Assembly (NCBI GenBank): GCA_017506865.1
Contig: JAFCMP010000019.1
Span: 124,001 to 188,000 of the forward strand
Source of the DNA: Tribonema minus
Taxonomy: Eukaryota > Sar > Xanthophyceae > Tribonematales > Tribonemataceae
Reading direction: 5' to 3'
Length of the DNA stretch: 64,000 bases
The notes beneath the pieces are model-generated. The model did no database searches. It was not told where the DNA came from and was given only the letters and a program-made list of their open reading frames with translations. Position 1 is the stretch's first letter. Each line of letters starts with the position of its first letter. Below are positions 43,801-52,896 of this stretch, piece after piece. The position numbers and the translations under genes are program-made.

Positions 43801-44503
43801 TCTGTGAGCAGCAATTGGCGCAGGAGGCAGCGGAACACAAGGGGGTCAGCGCCATGCCAAAGCCTCATTTTGAACCACCACACGTGATGTTGAAACTTCC
43901 ACTCCAGTTGGTGCAGGAGACAGCAAACAAGGGAGTCGGCCCTTCTTGCCATGTGGAAACTTCAACTTGACACAGATGATGTTGAGACGCCATATCGGCG
44001 CGTGATGCAGGAAGAGGCGCTGGGCTGCGCATTGGCCATGAACGCGCCGTCTAGCTGGGTTTGGGTTAGAGTTGACACGAAGCGCGGGTCCAGCAGCGAT
44101 CTGCGGACATCGCCTTTGAACTTCAAGGAGTACTCCTAGGAGGGGCGTGCACACCATAAGAAGCGTGCTTCTGATAGCGTGCATGCATACACGCGGTCAC
44201 AATGCTATGCACATGGTCAACGACCGTACGGACTGTACATATCACGCATACACGCAACAAGCTTTGAAATCCAACTCAGACTGTTCACAAAGGCACCATG
44301 ACGGCTATATAACCGCTGCGGTTCAGTTGTTATTGCTAAGCGCTACCGCACTCTCTTGCATGGCATGTACGCCACACGAAAGCGACTTCGGACTGCGCTA
44401 GACTGTACATCAAGACCAGGCAGCTTTGCCGGGCGACGAGATCGCTGTGCAGCACTGCTCAGCTCATGTCGCGCAGCCTGAGACCACTGCGCTGATGCCT
44501 GCT

Positions 44504-44539
<36 letters not shown>

Positions 44540-47500
44540 CGCGCGCGCTTGCACACACACCTTGCAGGTGCTGCCGCTTCTGAGTGTGCTGCAATGTTGA
44601 ACGTTGACAACCGGCGGCGGGGGAGGTATACAGGCGCTGTTGCGTAGGTCAGCATCATTCACAATTCACATATGCGCTGTTCACCTTTCTTGCCACGCCT
44701 TGTTGAGCGCACTGCACGTATCCTTGGACGCCCTGTCGTACTCTAACTTCACCTCATCCAGCTTGATCAGGTTCCTGCGACAAAAGCACAGGAGGTGTGC
44801 GCATCATACGTTTTGAATTGCTTCACAAACATATGCAGAGTGGTATGCAGACGACGTTAGGGCATTCGGAAGCTCCATATACAAGTACAGCACATCTCAC
44901 CTTCAGTAGTAATAAGTGCTGCGTTGTGCTCCTCCAACAAAACAAGGTTGCGCTTGCTGACATGCAGCGGCGGCACCTGCAAGGCTTTCTGTCGCACATG
45001 CCAATTGTCGCTGTACCCAATATAACATTCATGGATATGGTGGCACTGTTTGACTCGTGGCCAATGACTGCAGCAGCGGCGACTACGGTTATTGGTGGAA
45101 GGCACTTGCGACCATCCCTTGTCACCTAGAGCTCTACGATCTTTTGATTCGTTTTTCATTCAACAAAGACAGCGGGCGATGCACCTGTGAAGGCGGCTGA
45201 GCGCTTGCAGTCAGTCGTGCGCACTTCCAAACAGTTCTGCGCACTTAAACAACGTCGGCGGCGACGCATCGCTGCAGATGCCATGCGCTTGCAGCATGAT
45301 AATGTTTGAGTTCACGCATACTTCAAAGAGGGCGGGCACTGCACCGCCGCAGGCTGCTATGCAGCTGCCTGAGGGCCTGTACTGCGTGCCCTAAACACAT
45401 CTTCAAGTGACATGCCTACTTCAAAGGCGACTCACCGCTGCAGGCGGTCGTGCAGCTACGTGACGTCCTTGCCCTTCTCCGCCGCAGCCACGTTGCGCGC
45501 GCAGATCTCATTTCACAATTCTCTGTTGCACACGCATGTTGAGGTGACCTGCCTACTTCAATCGCGCGCCTCACCGCTGCAGGCGGTCGTGCAGCTGCGT
45601 GAGGTCCTTGCCCTTCTGCGCCGCCACTCACTCACGTTCACGTTTTTGAAGCGTACACACATGTTGAAGTGACATGCGAAGTTCAAACGCGTGACTCACC
45701 GCTGCAGGCGGTCGTGCAGCTGCGTGAGGTCCTTGCCCTTCTCCGCGGCGGCGGACAGGCCCGTGCGGATCTCGTCCACCTTCTTGCTGTAGTAGTCGTA
45801 GCGCAGGCGCGCCGCTTTGAAGCGCTGCACGTGGTCGTCGAGCGCGCGCACCTGCCGCTGCCATGCCGCCGCGTCCGCGATGACGCCTGCGAACAGGCAC
45901 AGCAGCGCAAGCGACATCAGATGGCTGAGTCACATCAGCTGCCGGTCTGTCATGCGAGCACCTGGTGCTGAAGAGTATGCAGTGCACCTGCCGCTGCCAC
46001 GCCGCCGCGTCCGCAATGACGCCTGCCAGCACAAGCAACAAAGCGACGCGTGCAGTCAGACGCCGCGGGCGGCGCCGCTGCTGGATGTGGGGCATGTATG
46101 TATGTACCCCCGTGCTGTCACCCAAGAAGTGGGAGCAGCAGAAGTGACGGAGCGGGGGATGTGTCGGAGCACTGATATGTTGCCGCAGCCGCACACAAGG
46201 CCGCGGCGCGGCACTCATGTGCAGCTCCTCTCCCAGCCGCGTCCGCGCGACTTGACGCACGAAGCAAACTTCCTCAATTCCCAAACTCGGCTGGTAGCTC
46301 TTGTAGGTGATGGGAAGAGGAGCGTCGCCAGATTTTCTTGACCGCTCCCGTATACCTTTGACGAGCGTGGTTGACGTAGACCGTGAAGCCCTTTTCCTGC
46401 ACGGCCCTGTGGCGGACTGACACCGCTGTCAATGCCCTTGTTGTGAAGCGATGTACTTTCTGGCTTCCCTGCCAGAGAACTGCGCCGCACCGCCGCGCGG
46501 CGCGCACCAGCACATGCGCTGCTGCACGAGGAGCACTGACGCTGTCACTGCACCCACGCCGGTTCTCCGAGGCCACGGCACGGCAGTTGCGCATAGCTCG
46601 CGTCGAGGTCGCAGGCGCGGGAGCAAAGCGCAACTTGAAGTTCTTCCTGTGTGAGCTTCGTTATTCTCCTGAAGTACTTGATTTTTCAGTGATGTGAAAC
46701 TAGCTTGATACTTGTGTACCTTTGACGAGCGCCTCGCGCAGGTGGTTCACGTAGCCCGTGAAGCCCTCCTCCTGCACGGCGCGGTAGCCCACGACGGCCT
46801 TGTAGCCCTCGTCCGCGGGCGTGTACATGTGCGCGATGACGTCGCCCAGCGCGCGCGTGGTCTCCCCCAGGTGCTCCATCTGCGGGGGGGTGGGGGGGAC
46901 GCCAGCACAAATGGCGCTGCTCAGTCGCTCCAACTAGCGGTCGATACGATAATGAACTTGTCTTCTCATACATCAGATTTTGACTACAGAGTTGAACTTT
47001 ATCTTGGATTTGAAACTGTAACTACTGAGATGACGTCGCCCAGCGCGCGCGTCATGTCCCCCAGGTGCTCCATCTGACGGGGGGGGGTTACACGATGGCC
47101 CTACTCAGTCGCTCAAATAATGCAACTGTAACTGCCTCAGTCACTCCAATACCGTAACTGCCACAGGAATCATGGTTTGTACACGAGTTTGGCACAGAGT
47201 GCGTGGTCTCCCCCAGGTGCTCCATCTGCGGGGGGGCGCCGGCAAAACACAATGGCGCCACTCAGTCGCACCAACTTGTGGTCGATATGATATCGGACTT
47301 GTCTTCCAAACGTTGAAGTTTGGCTACAAAGTTGGAACTTTTTTGAACTTGAGTTGAAACTGTACACATCCACAGGAATGATGGTTTGATCACCGGGGGG
47401 GCGCCGGCAAAGCACACCAGCGCACGGCGCCACCACCGTGCCAGGGGTGGACGACTAAGCAGCCAAGCGGAAACACGATGGCACTGCTCAGGCACTCCGA

Positions 47501-48611
47501 CTGTTGTCAGTGCAAAAGCATTCATTAGTATATGGTTGTACACGAGTTTGGCACAAAGCGCGCGGTCCCCCGCAGGACCTCTATCTGTGGACGCTGCAAT
47601 AACTGTAACTGCCATAGCGTAAATGGTGGTCTGGACACCGGGTTTGGCACAGCGTGCGCAATCTCCCCCAGGTGCGCCACCTGCGGGGGACGCCTTGAAT
47701 GCTCGCATATTGGCGATGCCTGCATCAGGGGCCGTGGTGATTATTACCCCTGCTTGTTAGCAGCATGCCACATCTCACACGCACACCAAATGCTATGTCA
47801 GAGCGTTTACACGGTGCTGCCCATAAAGCTGCAGAGAGGGCGACCGAGTCACTGAATTTGATATAAATATGAGACCAGAAAGCGGTAGACAGATGAGCGC
47901 TGGTGCCTGCAAAGCTGGTGCGGTCGCCCTCTGTGGGCTTTTCGGCTGCATGTCAACTGATGCAACGCCTGCGCATTGTGCGTGACCTGGTCTATGACCA
48001 ACACTGGTAGGCATCAGCACTCACAGGCACGTCTATTGAGAAGTTGGTGACAAGAGCAGCGTTGTTGACAGCTGTGAGAATTGTGCGGTATCGCTGTCTG
48101 ATACAATCGGCTGCTTTTGAGGTTGGCGTCTGATACGTATTACCAGACGTACAGTACTCTTGGGTGAACGAAACAGTAAGCTGAAATATGCAAGGACGCA
48201 TGATGAATCGTGTACAAGCTAGGCAATTACCTTGTTCACCTAGAAGGAGATGGTCTACTTGATGAATCATGTACAAGCTATGCAGTCTTGATGAATCGTG
48301 TACAAGCTAGGCAATCACCTTGTTCACCTAGAAGGAGATGGTCTACTTCACACCAACATGCTCACAGCTTGTCAAACTTCCAGAATAGTGACAAAGTGCA
48401 CTGAGCACCAACAACGTCAGCTTCCTCTGTGTGAATGCAGCCTCACCTGGACGACATAAGCCTCCAAGCAGCCCCTCAATTCATCCACAAACGCCCGCAG
48501 AAAGTCGTACCGATGTTGCGCAGCGTCGACTTCGGGATTGTCGCTGGTTTGTTTGAGTCCGAGGTTGTGCAGAACCCGGTAAGTGAGCTTAACGTGCTTT
48601 GTGGACGCCAT
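37824..48611 (-). CDS. BAR-PH domain protein
   Basis: Membrane-curvature/phosphoinositide-binding protein of about 842 aa. Twelve phase-consistent exons: 48611-48447, 48093-48025, 46879-46720, 45886-45700, 44774-44685, 43801-43726, 43056-42883, 42312-42130, 41452-41330, 40433-40055, 39529-39239 and 38455-37824. Exons 1-6 form an N-terminal BAR domain: DAAQHRYDFLRAFVDELRGC, MEHLGETTRALGDVIAHMY, LDDHVQRFKAARLRYDYYSK, NLIKLDEVKLEYDRASKD, RIPILTALLTRLVRFEES. Exons 7-9 form a PH domain: HHEGPLLRKGT|VMKTKIYCRLV, AAFRVQ|VDGGKELLLAALTPEEG, AWGEALARAA with its late Trp. The rest is Ala/Ser/Pro-rich, then a helical block (ITLGAVLEWAEVRDLLHEGW, DALDLAGFVLFVQLMEEL) that may be a decayed EF-hand pair. No ArfGAP or RhoGAP domain is visible, so it resembles APPL/ACAP-type architecture only in its N-terminal half. 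Confidence 0.88.
39555..39745 (-). repeat. Tandem duplication in a BAR-PH intron
   Basis: Plus-strand segment GGCAGGGGGGGCAGTCAGCG, then CAGAGAGTGCC, then CCATGCACGCCTCTGTC (39557-39630) recurs at 39674-39740 with moderate divergence. It begins just inside the intron before exon 39529-39239. Confidence 0.8.
40490..40990 (-). repeat. Three graded copies of a BAR-PH exon acceptor edge
   Basis: The start of exon 40433 ([29 protein letters not shown]) is echoed upstream at about 40607-40490 (PPSDHRGAAA, AAQLKHAVRTLRNET), 40748-40665 ([24 protein letters not shown]) and 40980-40915 (AAEQAKCAAETLREHALA). Similarity falls step by step with distance from the true exon, making this one of the clearest gradients in the window. 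Confidence 0.87.
41070..41245 (-). repeat. Two copies of a PH exon donor edge
   Basis: The donor edge of exon 41452-41330 (plus strand AGCGCTCACCTGCGACATGT, then GCGCCAG) recurs downstream at about 41201-41240 and, more diverged, at 41077-41115. Confidence 0.86.
41510..41645 (-). repeat. Two degraded copies of a PH exon acceptor edge
   Basis: GGGGTGAGCTCCGTCAGCAG, CAGCTCCTCACTGC (about 41518) and GGGGTGAGCGCCGTCAGCAG, CAGCTATTTACCGC (about 41599) repeat part of exon 41452 (AGGGGTGAGCGCCGCCAGCA, GCAGCTCCTTGCCGC). Both lie upstream of the true acceptor, separated by AT-rich stretches. Confidence 0.82.
41875..41960. repeat. Interstitial CCCTAA-type block in a BAR-PH intron
   Basis: Variants of TTAGGG and then CCCTAA/CCCTAG/CCCCAA repeat for about 75 bp (41872-41950), switching strand near 41890. 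They are degenerate rather than pure. Confidence 0.85.
41980..42075 (-). repeat. Copy of a PH exon donor edge
   Basis: AAGCGCTCACCTGCACGCGG, AACGCTGCCTCCCCCGCATT, CTCCACGCCGGTGACGTCGT (41974-42034) is nearly identical to the donor edge of exon 42312-42130 at 42119-42180. The copied stretch covers about 60 nt of exon. Confidence 0.9.
42588..42665. repeat. Longest interstitial telomere-like array
   Basis: About 75 bp of imperfect CCCTAA units (AACCCTAAGCCTGACCCTAA and similar) in the intron between the first two PH exons. Unit length varies between 6 and 7. Confidence 0.9.
43205..43235. repeat. Interstitial CCCTAA block
   Basis: AACCCTAACCCTAACCCTAG and CCCTAATCC in a BAR-PH intron. Further short blocks lie at 43613-43650 and 43693-43715, the last just downstream (sense) of the donor of exon 43801-43726. 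Confidence 0.88.
44506..44534. repeat. (CA)n microsatellite
   Basis: About 14 CA units in a BAR-PH intron. A second CA run is at 33732-33750 and a GT run at 62207-62222. Confidence 0.95.
45033..45147 (-). mobile_element. Dispersed repeat, copy C (inverted relative to copies A and B)
   Basis: The reverse complement of this interval aligns with 22772-22888: GTCGTAGAGCTCTAGGTGAC, CTTCCACCAATAACCG, GGCCACGAGTCAAACAGTG, CCACCATATCCA. It lies in a BAR-PH intron, 22 kb from copy A and in the opposite orientation, so local tandem duplication cannot explain it. Confidence 0.65.
45425..45625 (-). repeat. Two copies of a BAR exon donor edge
   Basis: The donor edge of exon 45886-45700 (plus strand CTCACCGCTGCAGGCGGTCG, TGCAGCTGCGTGAGGTCCTT, GCCCTTCTCCGC) recurs at about 45431-45485 and 45571-45625. 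Flanking blocks (ACACATGTTGA-AGTGACATGC and variants) are duplicated too, giving units of about 125-140 bp. Confidence 0.9.
45985..46030 (-). repeat. Copy of a BAR exon acceptor edge
   Basis: CACCTGCCGCTGCCACGCCG, CCGCGTCCGCAATGACGCCT, GCCAGCAC repeats the 5' edge of exon 45886 (plus 45850-45895) with three substitutions. It lies about 135 bp upstream in the intron. Confidence 0.9.
46343..46428 (-). repeat. Copy of a BAR exon donor edge
   Basis: TACCTTTGACGAGCG, then TGAAGCCC, then TCCTGCACGGC follows the last 70 nt of exon 46879-46720 with about a dozen differences. It lies roughly 350 bp downstream of the true donor. Confidence 0.82.
47035..47695 (-). repeat. Four or five graded copies of a BAR exon acceptor edge
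   Basis: The start of exon 46879 (plus strand GTCTCCCCCAGGTGCTCCAT, CTGCGGGGG) recurs at about 47056, 47209, 47567 and 47663, with an intronic fragment (GGGGGGGCGCCGGCAAA) also shared near 47232 and 47393. The two nearest copies keep most bases; the 47567 copy is heavily substituted. Intronic flanks containing CACTCAGTCGCACC variants repeat with them. Confidence 0.85.
48200..48350 (-). repeat. Tandem duplication in BAR-PH intron 1
   Basis: GATGAATCGTGTACAAGCTA, GGCAATTACCTTGTTCACCT, AGAAGGAGATGGTCTACTT (48201-48258) recurs almost unchanged at 48290-48347. A short third copy of its first 20 bases lies at 48259. Confidence 0.92.
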
Positions 48612-48779
48612 ATCACCAGCCTGCTCCTTCCCTTCCTCCGGCTACAGCTCGTGAGCAGCGCGCGCTTCTCTCACCCAACTGTTGAACTTTCGGTTTCAGT
48701 TGAAGTTGTTGGCTCAGTTTTCACGACTTCGTGTGGCGCCTTTTTCAGCTGACAGCGGCAAAGCAGCTGCCAGGCAGTC
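48612..48779. promoter_or_regulatory. Compact divergent promoter, BAR-PH / DUF167 fusion
   Basis: The start codons lie only 168 bp apart, head to head, the tightest such pair in the window. The interval contains the TTGAAGTT-type motif found elsewhere (48700-48708). It must serve both 5' UTRs. Confidence 0.5.
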
Positions 48780-50571
48780 ATGAGCGGCGACCTGGACGAT
48801 CCGCACTTGTTGGCGTATCGCAAGTGGCTGACTGCCGCACTAATCTCAGCTCTCGGTTTTGACACAAGTGATGCAGAGGTAAGGAGTGCTCTTTGCAGCT
48901 CCTGGGTGTACTTCAAGTCCCTCGTAATGATTTTTTGAAAGAGCGAGAATGCCTGTTCTTCTTGCAGAAAGCTTCGAGACAAGCAGTCACAATGCATGCA
49001 AAGCGCTGTGCTTGACAAAGTGCTCCCAGGCGCCCTACGTCATTACTAACCTATTGCAAGAACTGGGCCGCCTTGCTGTTGCAGGCGTATGCTGCCTTTG
49101 TGGAGGTGACAGTGGCATCGGAATCCCCGGAAGAGGAGCAGCTGGACTCGATAGCCTCTATCCTGAAGGATGGTCGCGGCGCTCAGCCAATGCCCGAGTC
49201 GCTGCCGCTGGACATCCTCAACCACTGGAGAAGGCGCTCTCACTTGGCCAATGCTCCACCGCCGCCACCGCCGCCCAAAGAACAGCCGAGAGTTGCCAAG
49301 CCAACAGAGGTGCGCAGCTGGTTGATGACTTTGACTCGTCTGTGCCTGTCATGCTATGCAGCGGCAACGTGGGCAATGCCAAGCTCCTGCCAACAAACGC
49401 ACCCACCGGGTAGGTGATTTTGAGCACTGTTGTGCTAGCTTCAATGCTGCTTCCTGGGAGCATGAGCAACGAGGCGCAGGCACAATAGACGCTGAGGCGC
49501 TGCTGACCAACGCTCATGTGCCGCTGTCATGATAACTATAACCACTGCCCGCGTGACACTTGGGTCAGCATGCTTTGCTGTTGCTGCTGCTGCCGCTGCT
49601 GCAACACCTTTGTGCTGTGCCCACCATTACCACTTGCGGCTCGCTGCCCTGCAATCCACACCCACGCCGCCTCACCGCGTGCTGCCGCGGGCACGTTCAG
49701 GCTCAGGCCGCGCCAGCGCCGACGACGAAGGCGCCAGTAGTGGACGAGTCTTCAGGCCCCATTCCAGCGAGCATCTGGGCGTCGACGCGCGAGCCGGACG
49801 CGGTCTGCATCGCCGTCGCCTCGAAGCCCAACGCGCGCCGCAGCCAGATCCTTGAGCTCAATGAGGTAAGCCGTACGCGAGCTGCGCAGACCTAGGTCGT
49901 GCTCCACCTCCAGTGCTAGCAGCGCAATGTTGAAGTTGTGCATGCTGCACGTTGATAGGGCTCGTCCCGCGTGTGCGCGCTCCTCGCGTGCCTCTGTGCG
50001 CGCCGCCGATCGCGGCTGACGTCGCAGCTGCGCATGGCCTGTTCCGCATCGACACGTCCGATGCGGTCAAAGCAACGCTCAGTTCAACCCCCCCCCGCCC
50101 CCCCCAAAAGTCCCCCTGCTACCCCGCCGGGCCACCGCTGCCAGCAAAACCAAGCAACGCTCAGTTCAACCCCCCCCCCCCCCCCCAAAAGTCCCCCTGC
50201 TACCCCGCCGCGCCGCTGCTACCAGCAAAAGCAATGCCTGCACCGGAAACACGGCGTCGCATTGGCTGCGTATGCTGCTTGCGCAAACGTACAAACATAC
50301 AGCGCGCTCTCCGCTCTGACGCCGCGCCCCGCGCCGCTGCCGCCGCTCTCAGGAGGCGGTGGAGGTGCACATCGCGGCGCGCGCGCGCGAGGGCGCCGCC
50401 AACACGGAGCTCGTAGCCTTCATGGCGCAGGTGCTGGGCGTGCGGCGCGGCGCCGTCGCCGTCGCCACCGGCGCCAGGAGCCGCACCAAGCTGGTGACGG
50501 TGAGCGGGCTGACGCCGCGCCGCTGCTGCGCGCTGCTGCTGCGCGCCGCCGCCGCCGACGCCGCCGGCTGA
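48780..50571 (+). CDS. CCDC43-like N-terminal domain fused to a DUF167/YggU domain
   Basis: About 235 aa in four phase-0 exons: 48780-48878, 49085-49309, 49701-49865 and 50353-50571. Exons 1-2 resemble the CCDC43 family: a Trp-Leu helix (LLAYRKWLTAALISALGFD), AYAAFVEV, and an acidic LDSIASILKDG. A proline run ([13 protein letters not shown]) follows. Exons 3-4 carry a UPF0235/DUF167 domain: DAVCIAVASKPNARRSQILE, EEGAAN-type core (AREGAANTELVAFMAQVLGV), and ATGARSRTKLVTVSGLTPR. DUF167 is a small fold of unknown function seen in bacteria and in human C15orf40. The molecular role of the fusion is unknown. The 5' neighbour is divergent. Confidence 0.8.
50075..50232 (+). repeat. 75-bp tandem duplication in the DUF167 gene intron 3
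   Basis: AACGCTCAGTTCAACCCCCC, AAAAGTCCCCCTGCTACCCC, GCCGGGCCACCGCTGCCAGC (50079-50152) is repeated at 50155-50228. The copies differ mainly in poly-C length and one CA/GC change. Confidence 0.92.
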
Positions 50572-52896
50572 AGCCGGGGGCGCGCTGGGCGCTGGCGACG
50601 CCTACTCATCTGTCGAGCAATGCAAACGCAGTGCCGACTGCGGTAGCCGCTGGCGCGGCGGCAGTGGCTGTCGGTGCCAGGAGTGGCGCCGTGGTCGCGA
50701 TGGCGAGCGGGCTGGTGCCGCGGCGCAGCGGTGCCGCTGGCAACAGCACAAGGGCTGCTGAACAGCGCTGCCGCAGGCAACGACGTTACGTGGGCTGCTG
50801 CGCAGGAGCGCATAGCCTTTTCGTGCTTTTCTGGGCGATGAGGCGCTAAGCACTGGCTGGGAGCAGGAGGAGCGCTGCTGCGGTGCCGGCGGCGGCGTGC
50901 GACGACTCCGCCTGCTCTCAGGCATGCGCACGGCACTTGCCCCTGCCTTCAGTGCACTGCAGTGCTTGGCCTGGCTATGGTCACGATGGCGGTGATGCCG
51001 GATGAGCGCTGCAGCGGCGAGCTGAGCATCGCCACGCCGTGCCCTTCACCCAGTCTACGCGCCCGCCGCCGATTTGGCGCCTGCCGCACTCGCCACGACA
51101 TTCAGCGTGCTGTGCGACCCGCGGGCCGATCGTCGCAGCAGTTCGCTGGTACACGAGCCGTTTCAGCAGTTGACAACGGCGGCATCGCATCGTGGTGCTT
51201 CTGAGCGCTTCCTCCATCACAATGCCTGTCGCAGTGCTCAGCACACGATGGGGCGCGCGCTTGCTGAGCTGCGCGGTGCGTGCGCTGTCGCGGCACACCG
51301 TGAGGCGCGTGCGTACATGTCGAGGGCACGCCCCTGCCCCGTGTCGGAAGGCGCGACGCTGCGCGCCGCCGCAGCGTGGAAGCGCTCAGCACAGCGCTTG
51401 CTGCGCTGCTGCTGCCTGCACATGCTGCTGCATCCGCGTTTGACGCGTAGCTGCTATATCACGCTTCGCCTCTGGTGGACATCTTTAAAGAACAGATGTG
51501 CAATGCATGCTTGGCAGCGGAATGTGTTATTGCGTGACCATCATTGTGTTGCGAGTGTGGCCGCATCACTGCCAGCGTGGCGTGTCTGAAAAGCGCCGCG
51601 CACATTGCCCGTGCACTTTGTCAGGTAGCATCCCACTGCAGCTGCGTTATGATGGCTGTCCGCGTGGAGTTGCCGGCATCGGTTTCGTACGTTGAGCGCG
51701 TACACCATGGCCATGCTCAACTCTGCATGGCTATGTATACAGCACTTGCTGATCAGCGTGGGGTACACGTGGCGTGTTGTGGTGTCATGATGTACGATCA
51801 TTATTTGACTGTATTTGGTTGCAGATTGTGGGGGGGTGCATGTACACAGGCGCCGTGCAGACTCCAGCGATTGATACAAAGGAGTAAACCTCAGCAACAC
51901 GTACGACACCCGTCCCTCCCTTGGAGCCTTTGTGATTACAATCCATGAGCCCTTGAAGTTGTGTGCACAATGATTGCTAGCGGAGCCGAGTGGCTGCCAC
52001 TGCTGGATACTTACTGCGTGCACACGTAGCCGCAGCCGCAACTTCAAGCTCCCAGGCATTGTCATGGCGCCACATGATGAGCACCACTGCATAGGTGTAC
52101 TTTTTGGGGCAGTGCCTGCTGGTGTGAACATACCTTTGTCAACTTGCTCATCAGGAGGGCGCGCAAGAGCCCAAATGTTTGTCGTCAAGCTTGCTAGCAC
52201 ATTGTCGGTTCATACATACTTTGTGACGATGTGTCCCATCGCAAACTGACATACATTCCCAATGCCACCTCTAACGAGCTGCATAACCTTGAGCGCGCGA
52301 GCGCGCATATAGCATCCTGACATGCCTAACTTGAGGACGCTTGCAAAGTAAGAAGGGGTGACGGCCGATGTGCTACATGTGTGGTCACTGAATGCTGCTG
52401 CTTCAGGAGCAGATCAGCTGACGCTGTTGCCATGCTAGCATGGATGCTCAACAGGTGTTTTGGTTCCTGAGTCCTGATACAAGTGCAAGGGCCTGCTGGG
52501 CATGGGGTGCGACGCGCAGCATTGTATGTGTGCTGATGATGTGATTGCATGCATTTTGGTACGCGTACGACTGTTCTGAAGGCGTACAGCCGTGCGCGTA
52601 CCAAGATGCATGCAACAACACCGGGGCGCACAACATGCAAAGTACGTTGCACACAGGGCCTGAACAGTACGTAGCCGAGCATTGTACAGGCAGGATATGA
52701 TGCAGACCACATTGCTCAGGCAGTCATGCTGCTCTGTGGCAGTCAGCAACAACAAGTGGCACAACAAGCAAACAAGCGAAGATGAAAGACCTGCAGATCA
52801 CCACAACCATAAATTGATTTAGACAGCAAACACTTCAAGTTGCCAAACATCAACATGTGCAATGCGGACGCGGCAGGCTCTGGATTCGCGGGCACA
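50572..52896. other. Intergenic region without a recognised gene
   Basis: Apart from the degraded exon copy at its start, both strands hold only short open frames without family motifs. The block CCTCCCTTGGAGCCTTTGTG (about 51913) resembles CCTCCCTTGGGCCTTTATAA at 56580, which may be another dispersed sequence. Confidence 0.45.
50625..50765 (+). repeat. Degraded copy of the last DUF167 exon downstream of the stop
   Basis: GCGGCAGTGGCTGTCGGTGC, CAGGAGTGGCGCC, GCGAGCGGGCTGGTGCCGCG follows the exon at about 50450-50522 (GTCGCCACCGGCGCCAGGAG; GTGAGCGGGCTGACGCCGCG). It lies about 60 bp past the stop codon. This suggests the duplication process is not restricted to introns. Confidence 0.6.
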
